This document shows, in pieces, positions 33,713 to 43,639 of a stretch of DNA of 64,000 nt. The notes beneath the pieces are model-generated. The model was given only the letters and a program-made list of their open reading frames with translations. It made no database searches and was not told the origin of the DNA. Position 1 is the stretch's first letter, and each line of letters begins with the position of its first letter. Both the position numbers and the translations under genes were made by a program. The DNA is from Cricetomys ansorgei (taxonomy: Eukaryota; Chordata; Mammalia; Rodentia; Nesomyidae), in NCBI GenBank assembly GCA_026225945.1, contig JAMJFZ010000881.1, positions 107,501-171,500 of the forward strand, given 5' to 3'.

Positions 33713-34016
33713 GTGTATGTGTGTGTGTTTCTGTATGTCAGTGTGCAGGATACATGTATGTGTGTGCAAGTGTGTTGTGTAGGTGTATACACACAGAAGA
33801 TCTGCTTTACTCTAAGACAAGGCTTCTCACTGAACTCTTGTTTTGTGTTTTGCTTGGCTGGAGGCCACAAGCGCCTGGAATCCTTGGTCTCTGCCTCTCC
33901 TCCTGACACCTGTGTGACAGCCACGCCTCTCTCCTACACACTGGGTCTGAACTCAGGGTCTCAGACCCCCACGGCCAGCACATTCACCCCCAGAACTCTC
34001 TCTCCAGTCCAGGGAG
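33713..34016 (-). mobile_element. B4-like SINE with GT-rich tail
   Basis: The GT-rich left end (33713-33795) is the complement of the element's CA tail. Then 'ctggtctctgcctctcctcc'-like sequence, 'ctgggtctgaactcagggtc' and 'actctctctccagtcc' at the tRNA-head end. Diverged. Confidence 0.6.
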
Positions 34017-34719
34017 TTTTTAAGTCCTTCCTGACAAACATTGCGCTGGCCAAATTCTTCGCCCCTCACTGAAGTTTTGGCAACTCTCAGCCTCACCCTT
34101 TCCTTTACAAACATGTCCTTCTCGATTCCTCTGTCCCCACCCACCTAGAAAGCAACTCTGAGCTGACTTCTCCCGTGCGAATTGATAAAGGGTTCCACTA
34201 TCCAACACTCCCTCCTTCTAGCTACTGGAAAACTCTCAGAACAATCTGGTTTGTACAATGCAAACTACCTGTATGTCATTTTTCAAGGATGTTGAAAGAA
34301 TCAGTTTAAAACTTGTGGCCCCACTTCAGTGTGGACCCCAAGAGAGCACACAGGCTCCACGGCTGCATAGAAGCCTACTGTCTGCTCAGCACACAGGCCG
34401 CCACCGCCTGTATGCTCACAGCCCCAGGATGAGTGCCCACACTCCACGCATGCTGGCGGTGCTTCCTTCAGCTTCTCAAGTCCCCCATGGCCAGCCAAGC
34501 GCTTCCCTTCTGCAGGTCCCGTCTGATCGCCCCACGCCTATGTGTGCCTCTCTGGGACCCTTCTGAATCTTCTGTTGTTACTCTCCATTTGCCCTCTGCA
34601 TGCTGGGTGTGGTCCTCTGTAGTAACAACTATCGAATGCCTCTCTGCACCTCCAGGAGGCTGGACTGAGAATGGTTGACACGTGGGCTCATGGGAGAGCT
34701 CAGCCATCAAGCCGACCTG
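34017..34719. other. Intergenic DNA, no gene seen
   Basis: About 700 bases with short overlapping frames on both strands. Nothing recognised. Confidence 0.4.
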
Positions 34720-34925
34720 GTTGAACCTTGGCTTGGCACTTTCTAGACTCGTGACTTTGGACAAATGGCCTCACGGCTCTCCATCTCAGTCTCCTTGTTG
34801 GTAAAATGGAGATGTTGCTCTCGCTTACCTCAGAGAGTCGCTGTGAGGATTAAATAAGCTGCCGTCTGCCGTGAGCACACGGCCTGACAGCAGGCAGAGA
34901 TGCATATTAACTATTACTTTTATTA
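34720..34925 (+). mobile_element. MIR SINE, long copy
   Basis: Very clear forward MIR: 'cttggcttggcactttct', 'gtgactttggacaaatggcc', 'cagtctccttgttggtaaaa', 'tggagatgttgctc', 'tgtgaggattaaataagctg' and a terminal 'gcatattaactatta'. This ancient insertion shows the surrounding DNA is old and retained. Confidence 0.88.
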
Positions 34926-35079
34926 CAAGCTCAATAGGCGTTTGAAGAATGACTGTGCCTCCCTTTCCACCACACAGGAAGTCCCCTGTGATAAATGTGC
35001 CTCTAGATTGATCCATCTGTGTACCCAGAAGAGTGATGGACACTTTATGTAATTAGTGTATTTTGTCTATGCAGCCACT

Positions 35080-35180
35080 CTGTTAGAACAGTCTGACTAT
35101 CCACCTGCTACAAATGAGAAAATTGAGAATAGTCATCAATGGCTTTTCTTAGTCGCATGACAGTTAAGTGTCAGGCACTG
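35080..35180 (-). mobile_element. MIR SINE fragment
   Basis: 'caaatgagaaaattgagaat', 'cgcatgacagttaagtgtca' resemble reverse MIR. Confidence 0.5.
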
Positions 35181-35235
35181 GAACATTCGTTAGTCTGTGT
35201 GATTCCAAGTTAAAGCAGTCAGGAGGAGCCTTGCA

Positions 35236-35335
35236 GCCAAGCACAGCGGTGCGGACCTGTAATCCCAGCCCTCAGGGGTGTGAGGCAGGGGGCTCATGGG
35301 GTCGAGGCCAGCCTGGACTATATAGGGAGATTTTA
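35236..35335 (+). mobile_element. B1-like monomer (PB1-type)
   Basis: 'gccaagcacagcggtgcgga', 'cctgtaatcccagccctcag', 'gtcgaggccagcctggacta'. Short and without the later B1 part. Confidence 0.65.
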
Positions 35336-35559
35336 CCCTCCCTCTACTTACAAGTCACGAATCAGGGCTGCTGGTGGGGTGGATCTAGGCTGAGGGGTAA
35401 GAGACCAGGAGATCAAGGGCTTCTCCAGACTCCGCCATTTCCAAGAACAACTGCTCCAGTTCCAGGGGTCCTTGTACTGAAAAGACGGTTGTGGCCATGA
35501 CATCAAGAAGGACCGGAGGTGCTATGCAAAGATCTTTTTACATCTTCTCAAAATATATA

Positions 35560-36175
35560 GAAACCTCTGGGAAGGCAGAAGACATTAAAAGCCTGGCTGC
35601 ACTAAGGACTGACAAGAATGTGCAACAACACGCACTCTCATTCGTTGTTCAAAGAGATGTAAACCCCTTTGAACAAGCACTCCTCTGTGTCTTCTAGATG
35701 AACCACACACCTATCCTGCAGCCCAAGGACTGCGTTTCTAGGGAGTCACACAAGAAAAGCGCAAACACAAACCTACAAAGGCACCCATGTAAGAATACCC
35801 TTAATAGCTTGATTCGTAACAAATAGGCCTCGGTCCAAAGACACAAACAGGAGAAGGGATTTAAAAACTGTGCTGTTTACATAATAATGCCAGGGAAGAA
35901 AGAAGAGCAGCTCTGAATACAGTCTATGCGGACAGGAATATGGGGCGAGGTGACGGGAGTCAGACGCAAGCGGAGGTGTGCTGTGGAGCCATCCACATTG
36001 CGACAGAGTGCGGGAGGCTGGGCGACACCTCCAAAAGTCAAAGCAGGGTTTCCTTACTTGTTTGCGGGGCGGTGGGTAGTAGGGCTGCTGGGAAGCGTGA
36101 TGGTGACTTCTAGGTGATGGATACAGTCTGTATTCTGTCAGTACTCACCAAACCATACAGTCAGTGCTCACACAT
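35560..36175 (+). mobile_element. Ancient LINE-1 ORF2 3' end and 3' UTR
   Basis: The run 'gacaagaatgtgcaacaac', 'gcccaaggactgcgtttcta', 'cccatgtaagaataccctta', 'cggtccaaagacacaaacag' follows the 3' end of mammalian L1 ORF2, with frameshifts. The next 200 bp resemble an old L1 3' UTR. Confidence 0.55.
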
Positions 36176-36184
36176 GTCCTGGGT

Positions 36185-36492
36185 ACCTACATCTCCCTCT
36201 TGTGTGTGTATGCAGGGGTGTGCATGGGGTCTGCATTTCAGCACATGTGTACAGGGACCTGAGGTTGACCTCAGGCCCCGCTCTCTATCGCTCCACACAC
36301 ACATTCAGGCTCCACACTGGTGGAGCTCACTGTGTAAGCTAGTTTGGCACTAGCCAGCCTGCTCTGGGGATTCCCTGTCTCTGCCTCCCTTGCGTTTGGG
36401 ATTGATTATAGGTAGGTTCTGAGAATCTGAACTCCTCCTCATGCTTGCAGGAAGAGCACGTGATACACAGATTCCTCACCCCAGCCCCAGGT
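36185..36492 (-). mobile_element. B4-like SINE
   Basis: GT-rich left end, 'gaggttgacctcagg', 'ttccctgtctctgcctccct', 'tctgagaatctgaactcctcc', 'catgcttgcaggaagagcac'. Reverse-strand B4 order. Confidence 0.65.
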
Positions 36493-36849
36493 ATAGATCT
36501 TGAAAAGTTAAAACAGCAATAGGTACGTCATAAATGAAGACTGCCTTTAGTTAGGTTATCTATCGATTACACAGTGAATGAATCCTCCCAAATTAGTTCA
36601 AGTTAAGGTCAATACAAGAACCCGTGCGTACGGACTTATATGAAATTCCTATTCACTTGCTTTTAACAAATATTTTAACAACTACCTATAAAGATAAACA
36701 TGGCCACTTGCTATCTGGTGACTTTGGGGCATTAAATCTCTGAGTTTGGGTTCATTTATTTGCTACATGGAGACAGTTACCATACTCCCTCATGTTTTGA
36801 GGTCTTGTGATGCTTAATCTTCAATATCACCATTTAGAATCAGTCGTCA
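36493..36849. other. AT-rich non-repetitive stretch
   Basis: Nothing certain. The last 40 bases resemble the end of a medium-copy rodent repeat in reverse. Confidence 0.35.
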
Positions 36850-37190
36850 ACCATGTGTGCTGTGATGAAATGTGAAATGTCCCCCACAGGCTCATCTGTT
36901 CTGGATCTCAGCTCATGACACTGTTTTGGAAGGTCGTGAATCTCTAGTGGGAGGAGCTTCACTAGAGGAGGGGAGTCACTAGGGGTTGACCTCAGGGCTT
37001 AGCCTGGCCCCACTTCCTGTTCCTTCTCAGCTTCCTGATTCCAGGACTGTACTATTATCAGCCCTCCTCCCGCTCCTGTAGCCACGCCTTTTCTGTCATG
37101 ATGGGCTGCATCCTTCTGACCTGTGACAAAAGTAAACACTTCCCTCCTTCATCCGCTTCTCCTGGGGTATTTGGTCACAGCGATGAAAGA
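36850..37190 (+). mobile_element. MaLR-type LTR (near full length)
   Basis: 'tgtgatgaaatgtgaaatgtc' start, 'ggctcatctgttctggatctc', 'gacactgttttggaaggtcgtg', 'gggaggagcttcactagagg', 'gtgacaaaagtaaacactt' and 'ggggtatttggtcacagc' end. No internal sequence. Confidence 0.75.
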
Positions 37191-37379
37191 AGAAGCTGTC
37201 TGCAAGGTGTTCGGAGAAAAGTTTAACGGAAAGTGAAGAGCAATCCCAAGGAGGCACTAATCCATGGAGCTGGATCCTAGGTGGAATAAAATGCAGAGAG
37301 TGGGCTGAGCATACTGTTTATCTCTGTGCCCCCGGACTGTGGATATAATGTTAGCAACTTCCTTATGCTCCTGGCAACA

Positions 37380-37490
37380 TGGCTTTCCTGCTGTGGTGGA
37401 CTGTATTCCTCCAAACTGCAAGCCCAAATACACCTTCTCCTTCTTAAGTTCTTGTTAGGTGCTTTGATCACAGCAATTAAACAATAACTT
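37380..37490 (+). mobile_element. Second LTR-like 3' end
   Basis: 'ctccaaactgcaagcccaaat', 'cttcttaagttcttgttagg', 'gatcacagcaattaaacaat', again an LTR 3'-end pattern, 190 bp after the preceding LTR. Confidence 0.5.
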
Positions 37491-37494
37491 AGAA

Positions 37495-37560
37495 GTACGG
37501 ATGAGTTAATACGTGCAAAGCCCTCAGAATGATGCTGGCACGAAGTTATGGCTGGACGAC
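37495..37560 (+). mobile_element. MIR tail fragment
   Basis: 'gagttaatacgtgcaaagcc' and 'gaatgatgctggcacgaagt' match the MIR 3' part. Confidence 0.6.
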
Positions 37561-38088
37561 TGTCAGAGATCGATATTACCATCGTCAGTTTTGTGGTAGG
37601 CTTGGTAGACATAATAGCAACAGAATGCTGTCCCACTTCTAAAAAAATGGAAGGGAAGCTCAGCAACAACTACAGAAATAGGTATGATTAATTACGTTTG
37701 ATATGATAATAGAATTTGGAAAGTACTTTTGAGAACATAAAGGACTGACTGCCTTAGCACAGAGAATCCATCCAGATTGAAAGTAATCAGCCGCCTAAAT
37801 CACGGCACTGCGGTTGATATACTCAAGTGGTTTTCTTGCCACGGGAACTCTGAAGTGCTCGGAGCTCAGGTCTGCGGTTCTCCCCTGCGCTGGCTCATCC
37901 CAAGGGATCACATTCAGCTGTGTTCATGGTGCCCATCTCACCCCAGCAGTGTGCGCCTGGACTTAAGTGTTATCTCACACAGATGACATCTGAATCCACA
38001 CTCCCCATCTCTGACCTCACTCACACACGTTCAGAACCCAGCAGTGTTGCTCCAGTTGCCTGCCCTTGTCAAACGCCTCGCACAGGAG
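37561..38088. other. Non-repetitive intergenic stretch
   Basis: About 530 bases. Nothing recognised. Confidence 0.4.
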
Positions 38089-38391
38089 CTGGTGAGACGG
38101 CTCAGTGGGAAGAGTGCTTGCTGTGCAAGCGGGAAGAACCGAGCTAGGATCTGTAGAGCCTTCATCAGAGCCTCATGTATCTGAAATCCCTGCGGTCCTG
38201 CAACCAGACAAGAGGACAGGAGAATCCCTGGAAGACCCAGAGTCGGTCAGGCTGGAGAAGAGACTGTCTCAAACAAACCCCAAGGGTGGCCTCTGATGTC
38301 TACGTGTGTGCTGGGGCGGGTGAGTTCCCACACACAAATGTACACATGCCTTCACACACAGACACTCCACACACACACACACACACAGTTA
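38089..38391 (+). mobile_element. B4-like SINE with CA tail
   Basis: Head 'gagctggtgagacggctcag', 'tgcttgctgtgcaagcggg', late 'gagactgtctcaaacaaacc', CA-rich end. Confidence 0.75.
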
Positions 38392-38727
38392 AAGTACAAC
38401 TGAGCAAGACACCCCGTTCTAAGAGCTTGTGGCAGCTCTAAGCATGAGCTGTTCTAAGTGCTGAGCGTGAGAATCTGAGTCCTGACAGCCCAGCTCTAGG
38501 AACGTGTTCTCTTCCACCCAGCTTAGCCTATAAAATGAAGAGAGTTAAGTAAACCTCGCAGCACCAGATGAATAAACGTCTAACTTGTTCTGGGGATTTC
38601 CACCATTATTAAAAATTTTGCTTTTCTTGTACCTTGCAAAAATGTCTTCCTCTTCTCTGAGACCACAACATGAAAAGTAGCCATAACCCAACTTACATTA
38701 AGCTAACTTGTCCTTTTCACCCATCGA
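38392..38727. other. Non-repetitive intergenic stretch
   Basis: About 340 bases. Nothing recognised. Confidence 0.4.
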
Positions 38728-39012
38728 TGGGCTTGGCTCGGTCAGCCGAGAATTGGCCTCTCAAGTGCGAGAGCCTGAGTTTAGACCCCTGGAACAGTAG
38801 GGCCTCCCTGTAATCCCAGTGACAGCAAGATGGAAGGTCAAGACAGCTGGATCCCGGGGAAGCTCCAAGGACGAGCTAGCCTGGCCTGCGTGGGAAAACT
38901 CCAGGCCAAGGAGAAAGTCTCAAAGAAAAGGTGAAGGCCCCAGAGAATCGGCATCCAAGGTGTGTGCCTCGTACACCCACACGTGAACATACATGCACGC
39001 ACACACACGGTA
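38728..39012 (+). mobile_element. B4-like SINE
   Basis: Head 'gggcttggctcggtcagccg', 'gagcctgagtttagacccct', 'cctccctgtaatcccagtga', 'ctccaggccaaggagaaagt' and a CA-like tail. Confidence 0.75.
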
Positions 39013-39534
39013 GGAGCCACAGTAGAGCTGGTGGGCAGCCTGCAGCCTGTCCCAGCTCTGCGCTCACTGACGCCCTGTGCGAAGCCAGCATCCCCTCTGG
39101 ATTCCAGACTCCACCTGCCCCGTGCCTCATTTCGTACGTTCCCAACTTGCTCTTGTCAAATAAACTACATTGTGTAACACTCAATTTCTTTTCCATTCTC
39201 TTCTTTTCAAAAACAGGAACCTATTTGATTGGACGTGATGGCAGGAGAGGCAGAAATGTGGCAAAGTTTTAAGTGGTGAGAAATCTGACTCGGCTACCTG
39301 GGTTTTGAGAAGCAAACAGATTCCTCCACTCGCTCTGTATTGAACTACACAAGCTGATGGACCGGAAGTCTTCACTGACGTGCCTACCTGTCCGCCTGCC
39401 TCCGCGTGTTTATCAAGTGTTCATGAATACTGCCTATGTTAGTCCCGGCTACTCAGATTAGTAACTGGAAAGCTTATATAAGGACATATACATATAGACA
39501 GATGCCCTTGAAATCTCCAACTCCTCAGGTATTT
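39013..39534. other. Non-repetitive intergenic stretch
   Basis: About 520 bases. Nothing recognised. Confidence 0.4.
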
Positions 39535-39655
39535 TTCTAAGACAAGGTCTCACCTGTAGTCCTGACTTGACGTGATATGTAGACGAGACTGGCCTCAGAC
39601 TCGCAGAGACCCAGCTGCCTGTGCATTCCAAGTGCTGGGATTAAAAGCATAGCCC
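39535..39655 (-). mobile_element. B1 SINE, diverged
   Basis: 'taagacaaggtctcacctgt', 'agactggcctcagactcgca' and 'caagtgctgggattaaaagc' give reverse B1 order. Confidence 0.7.
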
Positions 39656-39744
39656 TTAGATCTTAATGAAGCTGGGAGGCAAAGCTGGGAAATTAATCAG
39701 TACATTGATTGTTCCCTGTTCTGTAGCATAAAAGTCCACAGCGC

Positions 39745-39865
39745 TTACCTGAGTAAAGACTGCAAGTTCCCTGAAAACAGCAGACCCAGGCCACAGTACC
39801 TGGCACACAGTAGGTGCTCAACAAGGTAGATACTCGATTAACATATGTTGAATCTATAGGACTCT
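39745..39865 (+). mobile_element. L2 LINE 3' end
   Basis: 'gactgcaagttccctgaaaa', 'cagtacctggcacacagtag', 'gtgctcaacaaggtagatac', 'atatgttgaatc' follow the L2 3' end. Confidence 0.75.
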
Positions 39866-39893
39866 TCCATTGTCTGTCCATTAACTTTTCTAC

Positions 39894-39921
39894 ACACACA
39901 CAAACACACACACACACACAC
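39894..39921. repeat. (CA)n microsatellite
   Basis: CA run with one AAA interruption. Confidence 0.9.
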
Positions 39922-41829
39922 ATAGTTCTAAGTCTATAGAGGAGAATGTTTTTGCTTGATTCGCCTCTGTGTTTCCTAAACAGAGCTATCAGGTAATAGG
40001 TGATCATTAAGCAATCACCACATTGAATTAACTGCCATTCCTCATCTTACCCTCCCTCCTCTGACCTTGTCCATTTGACTCCCGAGCCCGAATCCCTCCA
40101 AGAGTCTCACCATCCTAATCAAATATCAGAAAGCCAGACACCTTGAAAGTCCTTCAAATCAGCTCAGAATTAAAATTTTAAATGTGCTCCACATTTTGTG
40201 AGTGATTTTGTGATCAGCTAACTACTATCCCAGGAGGAGGCAAAAAGCATAAGCTTAATGAGTCTGGTCAGACTCACCATGTAACAGATGTCCAGCGTGC
40301 CGCCGATGAGCTTAAGTCGTAAATATGATGTCTCTGTTTGGCAGGGCAAAATATATGAGAAGTGTTTTATCGGTCACTGGGCAACTTGCTCGATGGAGGG
40401 AGAACAATCTGAGGGAGGCAGGAGCCTCGTCTAGCTGTGTCTCAGAGGCAGCCTTGGAGAAACACAGATAATCTGCTGGCAATGATTCATCAAGTTGGTC
40501 CTTTGTCTCATTAATTTGAGTGTCAAGTGCAGCCATACAAGAAAGAATTGCCAAGACCAGATAAGATTCTCCTCTGGCTGCTGCTTCTCCTGCCCAGACA
40601 ATGGGCACTATTCATGCCCACAGCACAAACTGAATAAATAGCTAACTGCCCGGCTGGCAGTGTTGGACGGTGCTTCGAGTTTTTTTTGTGTGTTTTCCTT
40701 GAAAGGCTTCATAGCGTGTATCTGTCTCCCGAATGTTCATTACTGAGCCGATCATTTTAACTTTGTTAGTAGAGTTTGGAAGTAGGCCTCAGAAGTTAAA
40801 AATAGGCCTTGTTGTATCATCTGTCCAGCAGTAGATCAGGGAAGATTTAAAAAGAACTGCAGTGCCTCTGCTGGCCTGAAGAAAGCTCTCCCTGTGCCCG
40901 TGGCTCAGGTGGCCTGTGGACGGTCCCCACCTTGATGTGATCCTCAGCCCCGCACTGCTGCGGGTACAGTGTGAAGAGAGACACGAAGACAGCTATATTC
41001 ACTCGACAGTTTCACAAGAAATATGTTTTTGGCTAAACCAGACACTTAACAAATGACTGCTCTAATTGGGTGCAGGGACGAGCACCCTCAGAACAGGGTA
41101 CTGATGCAGGTTCTTCAGCACCGAACAATGATCAGGATTCTAATTTTAATCTAAGCTCTGAATGTGAGATCATGTGCCATCGGCGCATCAGACGAAGCAC
41201 GCGAAGTATCAAAGGCGCCATGTTCTTAGAATGCAAGATCATTTTTTATCTCCAACAGATAGTATTTCTTCACTGAAATTAGGGAGACTGTATAGTCCCG
41301 GTTAATCGCACAGATAGAATGCTCTGAGTGTTTCAAAAACTTTAAAATTGTTTAAATGAGCAATAGGGACCTCAAAGGTTGAGTAGAAATACAAATTGTG
41401 TTCTTGGAGGCAAATGATGAATGAAGCCATTTACATGAAAGAGTATGGTCCAAAGGAAGCCAGAAACTAACGATTTGTCAAAGTGAAATTAAGGCGGAAA
41501 AGGACATTTGAAACGAATAGAAATTGCAATGACATAATGTTTTAGGAAAACAATTCCATGATAGCATTTGCCAAGCTGTAAACACAAATGAAAATATAAA
41601 TAGAACCATTGACTTTTTTTTGGGGGGGGGTTAACCTGTTTTTATTTAAAAAATCTCAAAACTGAAATTTTGGTTAGTAAATTTTCAAATGGTCACTGCG
41701 TTCAGGATTGAGTTCTGCGTCCTTTTAGCTTAATGACTCCATAAAAAAGATAATAAGTCCTCGAACCAAGAAATGGGTACACCCTTGTGGTTAACTGTCT
41801 CACACCAGAAATTCCACTTCCCTGAAAAG
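39922..41829. other. Repeat-poor DNA immediately upstream of the St6galnac5 promoter
   Basis: About 1.9 kb with almost no recognisable repeat, the longest such stretch near the gene and a likely home for promoter-proximal control. Visible details are a TTCAGCACC half-site (41114-41122, the left half of an RE1/NRSF element with no right half), AT-rich TAAT clusters at 41130-41150, a TATAAATAG string at 41595-41603 about 300 bp upstream of the CpG-rich 5' UTR, and a T8G10 run near 41613-41630. None is proved functional. Confidence 0.45.
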
Positions 41830-41831
41830 AT

Positions 41832-41840
41832 GGGGCGGGG
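41832..41840 (+). promoter_or_regulatory. GC box (SP/KLF site)
   Basis: GGGGCGGGG, followed by a further G-run. About 290 bp upstream of the start codon, at the left edge of the CpG island. Confidence 0.55.
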
Positions 41841-42057
41841 AGGGGGGGGACTGCAGAGGACTCTAGGACCCAGCAGGCGGCGGCAGGAGGCAGTGTGTGG
41901 ATGTTGAGAGACTGGAGGGTCCGGCTCAGTTTTAATTCTCCTAATCTCTGCAACGGCGGCGGTGCTTCCCGGTCCCGCAGCTCCTGCTCCCGCTCAGCCG
42001 CCAGCATCCGAGCATCAGCATCCGAGCATCCGAGCCGCCTCCGCCCCATCATCCACC

Positions 42058-42102
42058 ATGGATAGCCTCCAAGAAAAAGTGGCTCCGGACGCGCTCTCCT
42101 GA
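42058..42102 (+). CDS. Upstream ORF (14 codons) in the St6galnac5 leader
   Basis: An ATG in a perfect Kozak context (CCACCATGG) opens a 14-codon frame ending in TGA, 27 nt before the main start codon. It is in the same frame as the main ORF (72 nt between the two ATGs), separated by that single TGA. If the leader includes it, most scanning ribosomes should start here and reach the main ATG only by leaky scanning, reinitiation or readthrough. An earlier ATG (41901) opens a 54-codon frame in another phase that ends at 42065, overlapping this start. Whether these are in the mature leader depends on the unknown transcription start. Confidence 0.6.
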   Translation: MDSLQEKVAPDALS

Positions 42103-42129
42103 GGATTCCGCACAAAAGAGGCGCCCAAA

Positions 42130-42144
42130 ATGAAGACCCTGATG
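42130..42144 (+). CDS. St6galnac5: ST6GalNAc V sialyltransferase, coding exon 1
   Basis: The first five codons (Met-Lys-Thr-Leu-Met) of alpha-N-acetylgalactosaminide alpha-2,6-sialyltransferase 5. The start codon has A at -3. The exon ends on a codon boundary at a consensus donor, GTGAGT (42145-42150). I recognise the gene because MKTLM joined to exon 2 gives the known start of mammalian ST6GALNAC5. These residues are the beginning of the short cytoplasmic tail of a type II Golgi membrane protein. Splicing to the acceptor at 42890-42891 keeps the phase at 0. Confidence 0.92.
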
Positions 42145-42891
42145 GTGAGTCTGTTGTTCCAACTCTGCCAGGCGGAGGAGAGGACCCCCCGGGGCTCTGC
42201 GTCCCCAGAACCCAGGGAAGCCTTCCGGGTGCACAGCCCTTGTGCCAAGAGGTCGCCTGTCACGGGGGACAACTTTCCACCTTGGCACCCGGGAGGGGCT
42301 CTAAGGATGCCTGGGCTCCGGGATCCTTAGCGAGTGATCCGAGGGGCGACGGGAGAGCCGAGGGGCAGGCTGACCTCCGGGGAAGGAGGGTGCCCCGCCG
42401 CGACCGCCGGGCGCAAACTCGGAGGGGCGGGGAAGAGGGACCCTCGCTGACTTTCTTGGTTTCCTCATCGGATTTCAAACTTAGCGGGGATCTCCGCCGG
42501 GAGCCCCGGGGGTCCAGAAGAGGGGATGTGTATAGGGTGGGGATCCTAGCAGTTTAGGTGGGGACCAGACCCTCCTCCCCAAAGTGCCTCGGGCGCCGCG
42601 CTCACCTCGCTGCTGGTCACCGCGCGCCGCCTGGCCTCCGCCGTGAGGCACCGGCTGTGGTAGCAGGGAGCACCCCCAGTGGGTGCATCCCCAGTGGGAG
42701 CATCCCCAATAGGTGCATCCCCAGTGGGTGCATCCCCAGTGGGTGCATCCCCAGTGGATGCGCGCGGGACCGTGTCACCTCCGCTCCGGGCTGCGGGAGG
42801 CCCGGGCGGCTGCTCTGGACCTGCGCGTGCGGAGCTTCCAGGGTTCACACTCAGCCGCCTCTCCTGCTCTCTCTCGCCCGCCCGCCTGCAG
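42145..42891 (+). other. St6galnac5: St6galnac5 intron 1 (747 bp)
   Basis: GT donor (gtgagt) to AG acceptor, with a strong pyrimidine tract ('ctctcctgctctctctcgcc') before cctgcag. Phase 0. GC-rich throughout and inside the CpG island. It contains a perfect-length 15-bp tandem array at 42671-42760. Confidence 0.85.
42671..42760. repeat. 15-bp tandem array, 6 copies, in intron 1
   Basis: Six units of exactly 15 bp ('catccccagtgggtg' and close variants) start at 42671, 42686, 42701, 42716, 42731 and 42746. The unit has no stop codon in several frames, so both strands show periodic 5-residue open frames (Gly-Ala-Ser-Pro-Val on +, Gly-Asp-Ala-Pro-Thr on -). Confidence 0.95.
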
Positions 42892-43113
42892 CGCCATGGT
42901 CTGGCAGTGTGTTTAGTGCTCACCACCATGTGCACCAGCTTGTTGCTCGTGTACAGCAGCCTCGGCAGCCAGAAGGAGCGGCCCCCGCAGCAGCAGCAGC
43001 CGCAGGCGACCGCGGGCAGCGCGCAGCCGGTGGAGAGCAGTCCCCAGCCGCGGAGAAGCGCCCCCGCCGGACCCCGGCAGCTGGACGGATACCTCGGCGT
43101 AGCAGACCACAAG
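42892..43113 (+). CDS. St6galnac5: ST6GalNAc V sialyltransferase, coding exon 2 (signal-anchor and stem)
   Basis: The enzyme is a GT29 sialyltransferase of the Golgi. It transfers sialic acid from CMP-Neu5Ac in alpha-2,6 linkage to the GalNAc of gangliosides (GM1b to GD1alpha) and is chiefly a brain enzyme. This 74-codon exon adds residues 6-79: Arg-His, a hydrophobic signal-anchor at about residues 8-29 (type II topology), then a proline/glutamine-rich stem with Q4-P-Q at residues 38-43, ending in 'GYLGVADHK'. The last codon meets a donor, GTGACA. The protein is partial here: the catalytic domain with sialyl motifs L, S, III and VS is in later exons outside the window. The glutamine run is much shorter than in the human and mouse proteins as I remember them. 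St6galnac3, the relative next door in mouse, is not visible upstream. Confidence 0.93.
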
Positions 43114-43639
43114 GTGACAGCTTGTGCGCCACCCTGGCCGCCGCTCCGCCTGGGCCCCGGAATACCCGACCCTTCCTCCTTCCCGGGGCGGTGAGGCGCG
43201 GAGCAGGTGTTAGTTGGAGGCTGGGGCGGGGAGGGCTGCGTGCTAGTTATGAATTTCTATTCCGAGAAGGATGCAAAGTTTATCAGGGAATAGGAATCAG
43301 GTGAGTGGACCCTGAACCCCAGCGGTGCCAGACTAGAATCCCGAGTCCCAGTAATAGCGGCTGCAGATGGATGTCCAGTTGCTGGAGCCTAGGAATTTTC
43401 CAGCCATGCCCTGTGCTGGTGGGAGGAAGCCTGAACGGTCCCAGGCCCGGGTTCCTCCTATGCCTACACAGCCAGCGGGGAGAGAGCCCTCCACAGCCCA
43501 GCTCTGTGGGCTCCCCTCTGAGCTCTGCTGGGGACTGCTCTGGGCTGAAAGGCCCCAGCCCCTGGGGAGCCTAGCTCTGGCAGGCACCGAGGGCTGGAGG
43601 CATAATCAGCTCCCATTGGCTTGAAAGCCTGTTTTCCTT

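Larger units (their letters stand above)
41830..43260 (+). promoter_or_regulatory. St6galnac5: CpG island promoter of St6galnac5
   Basis: From here to about 43260 the sequence turns GC-rich and CpG-dense, unlike the CpG-poor flanks. It opens with a GC box, GGGGCGGGG (41832-41840), and covers the 5' UTR, exon 1, intron 1 and exon 2. There is no convincing TATA box at a fitting distance. The transcription start is not determined by the sequence. I infer it between about 41845 and 42050. The upstream part of the island could also drive a divergent minus-strand transcript, for which there is no direct evidence. Confidence 0.8.

Noticed and set aside
41114..41134. Full RE1/NRSF element
   Set aside because: Only the left half (TTCAGCACC) matches. 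The right half is absent at the canonical spacing.
41595..41603. TATA box of the St6galnac5 promoter
   Set aside because: It is about 235 bp upstream of the GC box and outside the CpG island, too far from the likely start site to call.
1..41829. 3' end of the neighbouring sialyltransferase gene St6galnac3
   Set aside because: Expected on this side from mouse gene order, but I see no sialyl-motif coding sequence. It probably lies further left.
42546..43112. 188-codon minus frame across the CpG island
   Set aside because: A GC-rich antisense shadow of exon 2 and the intron 1 array. No independent support.
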